From Coralloluteibacterium stylophorae (lineage in GTDB: Bacteria; Pseudomonadota; Gammaproteobacteria; Xanthomonadales; Xanthomonadaceae): a stretch of 64,000 bases of DNA. Shown piece after piece: positions 1 through 9,641 of this stretch (position 1 is its first letter; each line of letters begins with the position of its first letter). The notes beneath the pieces were generated by a model. It did not search any database. It was not told the DNA's origin and worked only from the letters and a program-made list of their open reading frames with translations. The stretch spans positions 434,001 to 498,000 of the forward strand of contig NZ_JAGQFT020000002.1 in NCBI RefSeq assembly GCF_018122625.2. Reading direction: 5' to 3'. The translations under genes and the position numbers were made by a program.

Positions 1-948
1 GCTGATGCCGGACTCGGCCGGGTAGGGCGCCAGGATCGGCCACAGATTGCCCCACGACTGCGCCCACATGTTGCCGGTGAGGTGGGCCGGGATCATGTCG
101 CCGACCTGGCCGCGCTCGGGGCCGTACTCCTCGACCAGCTTGGTGCGGGTGTAGCACTGCAGCTTGTCGTAGAGCGGCTTGACCTGGTTCCAGAGACGAT
201 CGGTCTCGGCCTGGAAGGCGGCGGGCTCCATGTCGTAGCCCGAGCGCCACAGCGCGCCGGTGTCGGCGAAGCCCATCGCCTGCGCGCCCTCGTTGGAGAG
301 CTCCACGAAGCGGGCGTAGTCGTCGCGCATCGGCACCGAGATCGAGCGCCAGCCGGTCCAGGCGTCGAGCTGATCCTCGTAGCTGCTGTCCGGGTCGGCC
401 AGCACCTCCTCGAGTTCGCCGAGCTGGCGGCACTGCTGCTGCCCGTCCACCTCGCGGCAGTAGGTGCCGGCGCCGTAGGCCTGGTCGAGTCCGGTGGCGA
501 TGCGGGTCAGCTCGGCGAGGCGTTCGGGATCCTTCGGCGCCGGCATCGGCGTCGCCAGCTTCAGCAGCGACAGCGCGCGCACGGTCTGCGCGCCGGCCCC
601 GGCATCCTCGTACTGCCGCGCCTCCTCGACGAACTCGCCGAGCTGCTTCAGTCCGCGCTCGGTGGCCTTGGCGCTGACGGTGGCGCTGTCGGGCCCGATG
701 TAAGTCTGCGACAGCCACTGCGCCGCGGTCTGCTCCGGATATTCCTCACGCATCGCCTGGTTGACGCGGGCGATGAAGGCGTCGGCGCCGGCGGCATCGC
801 CTGCCGGGCGATCCGGACCGGCGGCCGACGCCGTGGCGTCCGCGGGCGGGGTGGCGGTGCCGGCCGGCGCGGCGGGTTCGGAGCCGCAGGCGGACAGGAG
901 CAGGGTGGCGGCGATCGCGAACGCGAGCGGAGAGGATCGGAGAGTCAC
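1..948 (-). CDS. M2-family (ACE-like) metallopeptidase, lipoprotein, C-terminal part beyond window
   Basis: The visible 316 residues start at a GTG (946-948). The N-terminus is a lipoprotein signal with lipobox LSAC, the lipidated cysteine at about residue 21. An Ala/Pro/Gly-rich linker follows, then a helical region matching the M2 peptidase (angiotensin-converting-enzyme-like dipeptidyl carboxypeptidase) family. Near the window edge the protein reads [14 protein letters not shown], the conserved M2 segment upstream of the HExxH zinc site. The zinc site itself lies outside the window, so catalysis cannot be checked. The protein should sit in the cell envelope and trim peptides from their C-termini. 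The gene ends to the left of base 1, and AsmA lies upstream on the same strand. I saw no convincing Shine-Dalgarno at the GTG, so the start is less sure than the family. Confidence 0.85.
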   Translation of the reverse strand, partial: MTLRSSPLAFAIAATLLLSACGSEPAAPAGTATPPADATASAAGPDRPAGDAAGADAFIARVNQAMREEYPEQTAAQWLSQTYIGPDSATVSAKATERGLKQLGEFVEEARQYEDAGAGAQTVRALSLLKLATPMPAPKDPERLAELTRIATGLDQAYGAGTYCREVDGQQQCRQLGELEEVLADPDSSYEDQLDAWTGWRSISVPMRDDYARFVELSNEGAQAMGFADTGALWRSGYDMEPAAFQAETDRLWNQVKPLYDKLQCYTRTKLVEEYGPERGQVGDMIPAHLTGNMWAQSWGNLWPILAPYPAESGIS

Positions 949-1034
949 GGCGCAAATCCGGCGGGCGCCTCGAGGCGCGGGACCCGAAGGCTAGTGGGCG
1001 GCTCCCGCACCATGCAAGACGAGGCGCCGCACGC

Positions 1035-3026
1035 TCAGCCCTGCTGCTGCGCGGCGTCCTGCGCCGCGTCCGGGACCTGGCCGCAGTCGGCGTTCTCGCC
1101 GCCGCCGAAGTCGAGCAGGGCCAGCAGGGCGGCCGGCGGTGCGATGGCGCCCAGGGCCGCGGCCGCAAGACCGCGCCTGGCCAGGCCGCCGGCGTCCGGT
1201 ACGATGGCGGGATCGGCCATCGTGCCGCGGATCCAGATCGGCGTGCGCACGCTCAGGAAGGTGTTGTCCTTGGGCTCGGGCTCGACGCGCAGGTCGATCT
1301 CCTCGGTCGAAAGGTTCACGCTGCCGCTGCCGACGATCAGGGTGTCTGTGGTGTCGAAGGCCAGCGCGCGTGCGCTGGCGGTGCCGTCCTCGACCTCGAG
1401 GTCGGCGAACGCGCAGCGCACGGTGACCTCGCGGTCCCTGCCGAGCCAGTAGCGCACCGACTGCGCGACGTCGAGTCCGGCCAGCTCGAGCAGCAGGTTG
1501 CTCATGTGCCCGCTGCCCATGCCGAGCCTGACCTCGCCGTTCGAGGTGCCCAGCATCTGCGCCACCGAGTTGCCGCGGCCTTCGAGGCTGATGTCCCCGG
1601 CGATGCGTCCGGCCGCCTGCTCCAGGAGGTCGGATGCCGGCACCAGACGCGGCAGTTCCAGGTTGCGCACGCCGATGTCGGCGCGCGTGCGGATCTCGGG
1701 TCGTCCGGCGTCGAGCTGGATCGTGCTGCGCACTTGGCCGCCGGCGACGCCGAAGTTCAGCGGATCCAGGCGCACCAGGCCCTTCTCCAGGGTCAGGTGC
1801 GCCTCCATGTCGTCGATCGGCCACCGCGGGGCCTCGATCCGCTGCGCGCGCAGGCGCACGTCGGCGTCGAGACTGTTGAGCTTCTCGAGGTCGTAGGGCT
1901 CGTCGGGCAACAGGCGGCCGCTGGCTTCCTGCTCGGCGGCGAGCTGCTCCTGTTCCTCGCTGGCGGTCTCGCCCTCGCCGGTCTCCGGCGGTGCGCCGAT
2001 GAAGCCGGCGAGGTCGTCGATGTCCAGCAGCTGCGAGGTCAGGTCGGCCTCGAGGCGCAGGCGGTCGCCACCGATGTCGATGCTGACGTCGCCGTGGAGG
2101 TCGCTGTCACCGACCTCGCCGTCGAACCCGCGGTAGGTGAACGTGGTGCCGGCATAGCCGAAGCGGCCGTCGAGCGAATACGGCGGCGTGTCGGGCAGGG
2201 CCACGCCCAGCAGCGGGTAGAGGTCGGCGAGATTCGCGCCCGACAGCGCCAGCATGACGTCCACGCCTTCCAGCTGCAGGGCTCCCGTGACCGAGCCGCG
2301 GACATGGGCGCGGGTCGCCCCGGCGCGGGCGCTGAGGTCGAGCCGGTAGGGCGCGTCCTGATCGAGCAGCTCGAGCGGGGACTCGATCGTACCCTCGAGA
2401 CTGAAGGGCGCGCCGCGGTAGGAGCCCTCACCCGCCAGCGCGACCGGCGCGGCGGCATCCTCCTGGTCGGGCTCGCGCGTCTCCACCGCCAGGCTGAGGT
2501 CGGTGCGGCGGTTGCCTTCGCGGAACACCAGCTCGCCGTCGGACACGCGCAGCGCGCGGAGGTCGGGCAGATCCGGCGGCCCCTCGTCCTGCTGCGGCTC
2601 GTCGTCGCCGAACTCCCAGTTGCCGACGCCCTCCTCGTTGGTCTCGAGGACCACGCGGGGCGCCTCGAGGTCCAGGCGCGGCAGCACGATGTCGCCCGCG
2701 AGCAGCGGGAAGAGCCGGATCTGGGCCTCCAGCCGGCCGACCTCGACCATGGCCGGATCCTCCGACCACTCGGCGTTGCCGAGGCGCAGCCCGTCGGCCC
2801 GGACCACCGGCGCCCAGGGTGGGAAGTCGACGTCGAGGTCGCCGCGGATCTCGAACTCGCGGCCGGTGGCGGCCTCGACCTGGCGCTCGATCGGCCCCTT
2901 GAACCAGTTCCAGTCCCAGATCAGGGCGAGCACGAGGATGACGACGGCCACAACGGCGAGCGCGATCAACCATCCGCGCCGCCGCGTGCGCTTGCCCTGC
3001 CGGGCACGGGTCACGGGAGTGTTCAT
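1035..3026 (-). CDS. AsmA family protein
   Basis: This 663-residue protein has an Arg/Lys-rich cytoplasmic tip and one membrane segment at about residues 19-41. The AsmA N-terminal domain follows (segment GREFEIRGDLDVDFPPWAPV), then long beta-rich stretches and the conserved C-terminal AsmA block near residues 500-600. AsmA-like proteins of the TamB/YhdP group are inner-membrane-anchored periplasmic proteins linked to phospholipid transport and outer-membrane homeostasis; which member this resembles functionally cannot be told. An acidic, Glu/Gln-rich insertion lies near residues 350-370. The gene stands between the M2 peptidase and the MliC-like lipoprotein on the same strand, with 81 bp to the next upstream gene, so it may be co-transcribed with it. 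Confidence 0.88.
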   Translation of the reverse strand: MNTPVTRARQGKRTRRRGWLIALAVVAVVILVLALIWDWNWFKGPIERQVEAATGREFEIRGDLDVDFPPWAPVVRADGLRLGNAEWSEDPAMVEVGRLEAQIRLFPLLAGDIVLPRLDLEAPRVVLETNEEGVGNWEFGDDEPQQDEGPPDLPDLRALRVSDGELVFREGNRRTDLSLAVETREPDQEDAAAPVALAGEGSYRGAPFSLEGTIESPLELLDQDAPYRLDLSARAGATRAHVRGSVTGALQLEGVDVMLALSGANLADLYPLLGVALPDTPPYSLDGRFGYAGTTFTYRGFDGEVGDSDLHGDVSIDIGGDRLRLEADLTSQLLDIDDLAGFIGAPPETGEGETASEEQEQLAAEQEASGRLLPDEPYDLEKLNSLDADVRLRAQRIEAPRWPIDDMEAHLTLEKGLVRLDPLNFGVAGGQVRSTIQLDAGRPEIRTRADIGVRNLELPRLVPASDLLEQAAGRIAGDISLEGRGNSVAQMLGTSNGEVRLGMGSGHMSNLLLELAGLDVAQSVRYWLGRDREVTVRCAFADLEVEDGTASARALAFDTTDTLIVGSGSVNLSTEEIDLRVEPEPKDNTFLSVRTPIWIRGTMADPAIVPDAGGLARRGLAAAALGAIAPPAALLALLDFGGGENADCGQVPDAAQDAAQQQG

Positions 3027-3107
3027 CGCCGCAGGATCGGCGGCGCGATGTTCACGACGTGCGAAGCGTCGCGCGGGCGGGCCGCCTGCCGCCGCGCGCG
3101 GCCTGCG

Positions 3108-3575
3108 TCAGCGCGCGCGGGCGATCTCGACGCAGTCCAGCGACGGCTGCGCGTCCTGCTCCAGCGTGCCGGCGTTGCCCTTGTTCCACCACGAGACGCC
3201 TTCGGCCTCGTAGTGCGCGCCATCGGCGGAACGCACCTGCGGCGCTTCGACGGTGCGGCTGTTGGACAGCTTCACCGAAGCACGGTCGGGGAAGTAGGTG
3301 ACGTGGAAATGGAAGCCGTTCTGGCACTCGTAGGTGACCGGACCGGCCACCGGAGTGTCCGGATCGGGCTGCGGTGGAGGCGCGGGCTCCGGCTCCGGCG
3401 CCGCGGGTTCGGGCTCCGGCTCGGGAACCGGCTGCGGCGCTTCGGGCGCCGGCTGCGGCGCGGGTTCGGGAGCAGTGGCGGCGTCGCGGTCGGCTTCGCT
3501 CCCGTCGCGGCCGCAGCCGCCGAGGACGAGGACGCCGAGGAAGAGGGAGATGGCGAGGTGTGCGGGTCGGATCAT
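3108..3575 (-). CDS. MliC-like lysozyme-inhibitor lipoprotein with Pro-Glu linker
   Basis: The 155-residue lipoprotein has signal peptide and lipobox LGGC with the cysteine at residue 21. Residues about 37-80 are a low-complexity linker of repeated Pro-Glu and Pro-Ala units. The last 75 residues match the MliC/PliC fold (C-type lysozyme inhibitor): a YECQNG start, the central ASVKLSNSRTV strand and a late WWNKGNAGTL segment. MliC proteins sit in the outer membrane and block host or predator lysozyme. The linker would lift the inhibitor off the membrane. A -10-like hexamer TCTAAT on the minus strand (3603-3608) lies 27 bases upstream of the ATG. Family assignment rests on a short domain. Confidence 0.75.
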   Translation of the reverse strand: MIRPAHLAISLFLGVLVLGGCGRDGSEADRDAATAPEPAPQPAPEAPQPVPEPEPEPAAPEPEPAPPPQPDPDTPVAGPVTYECQNGFHFHVTYFPDRASVKLSNSRTVEAPQVRSADGAHYEAEGVSWWNKGNAGTLEQDAQPSLDCVEIARAR

Positions 3576-3602
3576 GCCGGGCTCCGGATCGATACGGGCG
3601 GC

Positions 3603-3608
3603 ACATTA
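3603..3608 (-). promoter_or_regulatory. -10-like element before the MliC-like gene
   Basis: Minus-strand TCTAAT matches the sigma70 -10 consensus in five of six positions and lies 27 bases upstream of the ATG at 3575. No good -35 hexamer was found, as is common in this GC-rich sequence. Confidence 0.35.
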
Positions 3609-3648
3609 GAACCCGCCGCGGCGCGGGATGGTGAAGCCCGCTCTCCGA

Positions 3649-4308
3649 TCAGCCCGGCTCGCCCAGTACCTGCGAGGCCACGGCGACGAAATGGCACACG
3701 CTGCCGCCGAGGACGAAGAGGTGCCAGATCGCGTGCGCGAAGGGCAGCTGCTCGCGGTGGTAGAAGACCGTGCCGAGGGTGTAGGAGATCCCGCCCGCGA
3801 GGAGCCAGCCGAAGGTCCAGTCGTCGATGGCGCGCAGCAGCGGGACGATCGCGACGATCACCAGCCAGCCCATCGCCACGTAGATCGCGGTCGACAGCAG
3901 CTTGAAGCGGCCGGTGAAGAACAGCTTGAACACCACCCCCGCCAGCGCCAGCGACCAGATCGCCGCGAACAGCCCCCAGCCCCAGGCGCCGCGCAGGCCG
4001 ATCAGGGTGAAGGGCGTATAGGTGCCCGCGATCAGCAGGTAGATCGCGCAGTGGTCGAAGACCTTGAGACAGGCCTTGGCGCGTGCGAAGGGGATGGCGT
4101 GGTAGAGGGTGGACGCCGTGTAGAGCAGCAGCAGCGCGATGCCGAAGACGATGGCGCCGGCGAGCTGCCAGCCGTCGCCGTGGATCGCGGCCAGCGTGAT
4201 CAGGACGGCGCCGCCTGCGAGGCTGGCGATGACGCCGAAACCATGCGTCAGCGCGCTCGCGACCTCCTCGCGGACCGGCGCCTCGGGCTCGTGCATGACC
4301 TGGATCAT
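3649..4308 (-). CDS. Hemolysin III / PAQR family membrane protein
   Basis: The 219-residue protein has seven predicted membrane helices and family motifs EEVASALTHGFG near the N-terminus, LYHAIP with the conserved Ser/His region (STLYHA), and a C-terminal HAIWHLFVLGGS. These are the hemolysin III (YqfA) hallmarks within the PAQR superfamily, whose conserved Ser, Asp and His residues suggest a membrane metal-hydrolase site. The physiological role in bacteria is unclear and haemolysis is not implied. A second in-frame ATG four codons later would also serve as start. No operon link to its neighbours is evident. Confidence 0.9.
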   Translation of the reverse strand: MIQVMHEPEAPVREEVASALTHGFGVIASLAGGAVLITLAAIHGDGWQLAGAIVFGIALLLLYTASTLYHAIPFARAKACLKVFDHCAIYLLIAGTYTPFTLIGLRGAWGWGLFAAIWSLALAGVVFKLFFTGRFKLLSTAIYVAMGWLVIVAIVPLLRAIDDWTFGWLLAGGISYTLGTVFYHREQLPFAHAIWHLFVLGGSVCHFVAVASQVLGEPG

Positions 4309-4398
4309 GGACTGATTGTTCGGTGCTCCTCGATGCGGCGCAAGCCGTGCCCGCGGCCGGCCTTCATCCGCCGTGCGGCAGGAGGCCGCCGGCGGCGG

Positions 4399-4590
4399 TC
4401 AACGCAGGCCGGCGACGGCGCGCCCCGTCGTGGCGCATGCAGCGCCGCCGTCGGCGCAGAGCGCCTGGCTGGACTTGCCGGTCGCGGCGTCCGCCGCCGG
4501 CGCCGCCGGCTGCGGCGGGTGCAGGTTCGCCACCACGGTGAGCACGACCGCGAGCGCGAGCGTGCCCAGGGAGAAGCCGACATCACGCAT
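4399..4590 (-). CDS. Small predicted membrane or secreted protein, unknown
   Basis: A 63-residue reading frame between prfC and the hemolysin III gene. It has one hydrophobic segment (about residues 7-21) followed by a Pro/Ala/Gly-rich tail with two cysteines, so it would be a single-pass or exported small protein. I do not recognise a family. There is no Shine-Dalgarno on the coding strand, and in DNA this GC-rich a frame of this length can be chance. It is listed because the hydrophobic helix is plausible and no other gene fills this gap. Confidence 0.4.
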   Translation of the reverse strand: MRDVGFSLGTLALAVVLTVVANLHPPQPAAPAADAATGKSSQALCADGGAACATTGRAVAGLR

Positions 4591-4656
4591 GGGAGGACTC
4601 GATGCTGGGGGGCGGCGACAAGCCTCGCCGCCGCCGCGTCGAGACGCGATGAAGCC

Positions 4657-6264
<1,608 letters not shown>

Positions 6265-6311
6265 GCGCGAACGCGCCGCTGCGGCGGCGCCCTGGGCGAG
6301 GGAAACCGCGG

Positions 6312-6317
6312 ATTATA
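6312..6317 (-). promoter_or_regulatory. TATAAT box upstream of prfC
   Basis: Minus-strand TATAAT, an exact -10 consensus, is 48 bases upstream of the prfC start in the divergent prfC/DUF1521 gap. The -35 region is poor. It is the best -10 in the first 10 kb and most likely drives prfC. Confidence 0.55.
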
Positions 6318-6426
6318 GCCTGCACCCCGGTCTAGGGCCGACCCCAGCTAGGGTCCGTACCGGCTGTCGCCCCTCCTGCGCAGGCGCTTGACTGTCGCCA
6401 CCAATCAACCGGCGAGGGGACGTTCG

Positions 6427-7230
6427 ATGACCACCACCACGGAAGCCAGCTTCTCGATCGACATCCGCGTGAACCTGGAGACGGCGCAGCGTGCGGAGGG
6501 GCCGACCACCTCGAGGACGCCGGACGGCCAGGTCCGCTGGGAGAACGACAGCTACAAGATCGACGTCAGCGACGACGGCACCGTGCACGTCTTCAACAAG
6601 GAGACCGGCGAGGACTACCGGGTGTGGGGCGATCCGCACGTGGCCGTCGACGGCAAGCAGGCCTTCGATTTCTACGGCGACACCACCTTCGTCCTCGACG
6701 ACGGCAGCAAGCTCACGATCCAGACCAAGCCCGCTCCGAACAACGACAGCGTGACCTACGCCTCGCAGGTCACCATCACCGACGGCGCCAGCGGCGAGAC
6801 CGCGCAGATCTCCGGCGTGGATCCCTTCACCCGCGGCGACCTCGAGTTCACCGAGTACGCCGCGCTCGGTGGCGCGATCGAGGCTGCCGTGGACGACGGC
6901 AACACGATCTACGAGAACCCCTTCGGCAGCGGCTTCATCGGCGTGGACGCCAATGGCGGCATGAGCGTGGTCGACCAGGCCTTCATCAACGACACCGACC
7001 TCATGCTCAACGGCCAGCAGACCGGGTCGACGATCGAGCCGTCGCTGGAGGCGGCGCTGCAGCCCTATGCCAACATGATCGCGCTGTTCTCGGGCCTGGT
7101 GGGCATGGTCTTCTCGGGTTCGCTCGCCGGGCTCGACCTCGGCGGGAACGAAGGCGCGCCCGACATGACGCACGGCCTGCCGGCGCAGTTCTCGTTCTCG
7201 CTCAGCGCATCGTTCGGGTATTCCGCCTGA
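6427..7230 (+). CDS. DUF1521 (MIIA/VWD-like) protein with GDPH self-cleavage motif
   Basis: The 267-residue protein starts at an ATG with a GAGGGGA ribosome site six bases upstream. The 5' end could be read 13 codons longer from a TTG, but that lacks such a site. Residues about 38-130 match DUF1521, with the hallmark WGDPHVAVDG (Asp69-Pro70) followed by FYGDTTFVLDDGSKL. In known members, the Bradyrhizobium effector NopE1 and a Vibrio homologue, this domain cuts itself at the Asp-Pro bond when calcium binds. The GDPH motif is also the autocleavage site of eukaryotic VWD domains. The C-terminal third has a hydrophobic Gly-rich stretch (IALFSGLVGMVFSGS). No classical signal peptide is present, so export, if any, would use another route. 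The gene is single, with prfC divergent and M23 convergent. Confidence 0.8.
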   Translation: MTTTTEASFSIDIRVNLETAQRAEGPTTSRTPDGQVRWENDSYKIDVSDDGTVHVFNKETGEDYRVWGDPHVAVDGKQAFDFYGDTTFVLDDGSKLTIQTKPAPNNDSVTYASQVTITDGASGETAQISGVDPFTRGDLEFTEYAALGGAIEAAVDDGNTIYENPFGSGFIGVDANGGMSVVDQAFINDTDLMLNGQQTGSTIEPSLEAALQPYANMIALFSGLVGMVFSGSLAGLDLGGNEGAPDMTHGLPAQFSFSLSASFGYSA

Positions 7231-7262
7231 GACGCGCTCCGCCGTCGCGGCAGCGGCGGTTG

Positions 7263-8144
7263 CTAGCGGCCACCGGCGCCGGGTGCGCCGGTCGCCACCG
7301 GCGTCGTCGCCGCATCCAGCCCCTCCATGCGGAACGGCACCGACTCCACGCGCATGCCGCGGTTGACCTGCACCGCGAAGTGCAGGTGCGGTCCGCTCGA
7401 GAAGCCGGTATCGCCGGAGAGCGCAAGCACGTCCCCCGCCTCCACGTGCTGGCCGGCACCGACCGCGATGCCGTCGGCGGCGAGGTGGGCGTATAGCGCC
7501 ATGCTGCCGTCCTCGTGCAGCACCCGCACGACATTGGCCCGGCGCGCAAGCGCCGGGTCGGTACCGCCCTCGACGAAGCCGCTCTCGACCTGCATCACCG
7601 TGCCCGCCCGCGCCGCCAGGACCGGCGTGCCCGGGGGAAGGGCGAAGTCCACTGCGTAGCGCGACTCGCCGGTGGCATGGCTGAACCCGCCGAACCAGCC
7701 CTGGGCGACGGCAGCGCTGCCCGCGAAGGGCTGCAGGTAGTCGACGTCCGCCGCCGTCGCCGCCGGGTCGCCAGGCGCGCTGCGCGCCGCCATCCGGTGC
7801 CGCGCCGGCAGGCGCGCATCGCGCACCGCGAGCCGCGCGACCAGCCGTTCCTCGTGCGCGCCGAGCACGGCACGCGTGGGCAGGTCGGGCAGGCTGCGCA
7901 TGTTCTCGGCCTCGACGAATGCCACCTCGACCTCCAGCGGCCCCGCGGTGCGGTTGCGCACCAGCACGTCGAACTGGCGCCCGTTCTGCACCGTGCGCAG
8001 CTGCGCCGGTTCCGGCGTGCCGTCGGCGGTACGCAGGACGGTACGGGTGGCGGTGGGCGACGCCGCGTGCGCCGACACCGCGAAGGCGGCGAGGGCGACG
8101 AGCGGCATCCAGGACACGCGGGGCATCGGCAGGCGGCGGGGCAT
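7263..8144 (-). CDS. M23 family (LytM-type) peptidase, secreted
   Basis: The 293-residue protein has a signal peptide (hydrophobic stretch at about residues 12-26, cleavage near AHA-AS). The N-terminal half is a beta-rich domain. The C-terminal LytM/M23 core shows RYAVDFALPPGTPVLAA, YAHLA, and SSGPHLHFAV, which includes the HxH zinc motif. M23 enzymes cut peptide cross-bridges in peptidoglycan or activate amidases. The HxxxD position reads RYAVD, with Arg where the first zinc histidine usually stands. A His lies further upstream (FSHATG), so activity is uncertain. ATG at 8144 is chosen; an ATG six codons later is possible. It converges with the DUF1521 gene over a 32-bp gap. Confidence 0.85.
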   Translation of the reverse strand: MPRRLPMPRVSWMPLVALAAFAVSAHAASPTATRTVLRTADGTPEPAQLRTVQNGRQFDVLVRNRTAGPLEVEVAFVEAENMRSLPDLPTRAVLGAHEERLVARLAVRDARLPARHRMAARSAPGDPAATAADVDYLQPFAGSAAVAQGWFGGFSHATGESRYAVDFALPPGTPVLAARAGTVMQVESGFVEGGTDPALARRANVVRVLHEDGSMALYAHLAADGIAVGAGQHVEAGDVLALSGDTGFSSGPHLHFAVQVNRGMRVESVPFRMEGLDAATTPVATGAPGAGGR

Positions 8145-8236
8145 CGCCGGAGTATGCGTGCCGCTTCGGGGTCCAGATCGAACGCGCGTGCATAAGCGTG
8201 CACGCCATCGCAGGTCGTCAGGCGCGGACGACGGCG

Positions 8237-9616
8237 TCAGTACACCATCGTCGGCTGCGCCGGGGCCTGCTGCACCGGGACCTGCAGGCCCGGCTGTGGC
8301 GGTCCGCTGCGCTCGGCCTCCTGCAACTGCGCCTGGCCGCGCTGCAGCCAGGCCTGGCCTTCCGCACTTGCGGCATGGTCGCGGGTGAGCCGCTCGACCT
8401 TCGCGATGTCGCCCTCGCGCGCCGCCTCGAGCAGGCGGCCGACCATCGACACGTGGGGCAGCGCCTCGATCTGCGCCGCCATGCCGGGCGGCACGGGACC
8501 GATCGCCACCGGCCGCCACGTCAGGCCTGCCGCCATGACCTCGTTCCGGGGCTCCGCGTCGCGGCAGTCGATCCGGCACAGCGCCGGCGGGGCGAGCAGG
8601 TCCACATGGCCACGTTCGCCGGTGCGGTCGTGGATCGAGGTGCGGTAGATGAAGAGGTGTTCCTCGGAGCGGTGGATCACGTTGCGTCGTGGGTCCGTCG
8701 GCTCCTCGGCCTTCTGCAGGAAGGGCCGGTCGCTGAGCGAATTGAGGTAGTCGATCATCAGGTTGCCACTGCGGATGCCCAGCCCGTCGAGCGCGTAGCC
8801 GCGGCCGATGTCGCTGTGGGCGCCGGCGACGCGGACGCTGAGGAAGCGGCCGTCGGCGGTCGCCCCGGGATCGAGGATGTAGGTGCCCTTGAACAGGTCG
8901 CGGAATTCGTCCGCGGCCCAGATCTGGAAGCCCGACACGACTGCGGGCGGCGGCCGGCGGTCGTGGTCGCGCGGCTCGCCGGTGCCCACGGGGTCGAACA
9001 GGCCGACCGCCTGCACCACGCTGCCGGGCGCGCGCAGCGGCGGGCCGGGATAGGTCGCGCTGGTGATCAGGCCGTGGCGGTCGCGCTCGATCACCGCGCC
9101 GACCGGGTTCTGGATGCCGCGCTCCTCGACCAGGCGGGTGAAGCCCGCCGCCTGCTCGCCGCCGCGGCTGAAGCCGATGGTGGCGAGTCGGACCTCGGCA
9201 CCGGGATCCTTGAGCATCCATTCGTGCGCCTGCCTCACGAACTGGAGGTACATCTCCTCCAGGCGTGGATCGTAGGTGCGGCCGGTCATCTGGTCCCACA
9301 GGCCGGACCACCCGCCCTGCGTGCCGACGCCCTCGACATAGCCGCCGCGGATGGTGTCGACGCCGCTGTCGTTTAGTTGCTCGACCTGCTGATAGATTCG
9401 TGCAACGTTCGTATGCCTCTCCGGCTCGTCGTGCAACATGCTGTTGCCGGTGCCGTCGAAGGCGGCGAGGTAGAGCCGTTCGTGCGGCCGGGCGTCGCTG
9501 ACCAGCACGGGCGACCGGAAGGCCGCCAGCTCCTGACTTGCGCGTGCATACGTCTCGAGATCTTCCGCCGTCGCCGGCACGGTGGAGACACCGTCCGGAT
9601 GCTTCTCGCCGCCCAT
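8237..9616 (-). CDS. Tle1-type phospholipase effector (DUF2235)
   Basis: The 459-residue protein starts at an ATG with AGGGAG upstream. It has the DUF2235 alpha/beta-hydrolase fold: an early AAFDGTGN motif, nucleophile elbow GFSRGG with catalytic Ser, LFDPVGTG with the probable Asp, and AGAHSDIGRGY with the probable His. This is the catalytic set of Tle1 antibacterial phospholipases delivered by type VI secretion. The last 60 residues are Gln/Pro-rich and carry no known domain; no PAAR, Rhs or signal peptide is present. The lipoprotein gene 25 bp upstream on the same strand looks like its immunity partner. No secretion-system gene is in the window, so the delivery route is unknown. Gln-rich tails also occur on Xanthomonadales type IV effectors. 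Confidence 0.85.
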   Translation of the reverse strand: MGGEKHPDGVSTVPATAEDLETYARASQELAAFRSPVLVSDARPHERLYLAAFDGTGNSMLHDEPERHTNVARIYQQVEQLNDSGVDTIRGGYVEGVGTQGGWSGLWDQMTGRTYDPRLEEMYLQFVRQAHEWMLKDPGAEVRLATIGFSRGGEQAAGFTRLVEERGIQNPVGAVIERDRHGLITSATYPGPPLRAPGSVVQAVGLFDPVGTGEPRDHDRRPPPAVVSGFQIWAADEFRDLFKGTYILDPGATADGRFLSVRVAGAHSDIGRGYALDGLGIRSGNLMIDYLNSLSDRPFLQKAEEPTDPRRNVIHRSEEHLFIYRTSIHDRTGERGHVDLLAPPALCRIDCRDAEPRNEVMAAGLTWRPVAIGPVPPGMAAQIEALPHVSMVGRLLEAAREGDIAKVERLTRDHAASAEGQAWLQRGQAQLQEAERSGPPQPGLQVPVQQAPAQPTMVY

Positions 9617-9641
9617 CTCGACACTCCCTGTCGTGTTCGGA

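Noticed and set aside
82-1452. Long plus-strand open frame over the M2 peptidase and AsmA genes
   Set aside because: It is antisense to two well-supported genes, is rich in Arg/Gly/Ala and shows no family motif; typical third-position shadow in GC-rich DNA.
3361-3480. Pro-Glu/Pro-Ala-coding repeat as a possible DNA satellite
   Set aside because: Irregular unit length and sequence; better explained as a low-complexity linker in the MliC-like lipoprotein.
4591-4654. Plus-strand mini-frame after GGGAGG near 4601
   Set aside because: Only 17 codons, Arg-rich, antisense to the leader of the small membrane protein gene; the GGGAGG is on the wrong strand for that gene.
7235-7255. CCGCCG/CGGCGG hairpin between the DUF1521 and M23 genes
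   Set aside because: Six-base stem with a nine-base loop and no U-run; not distinguishable from chance at this GC content.
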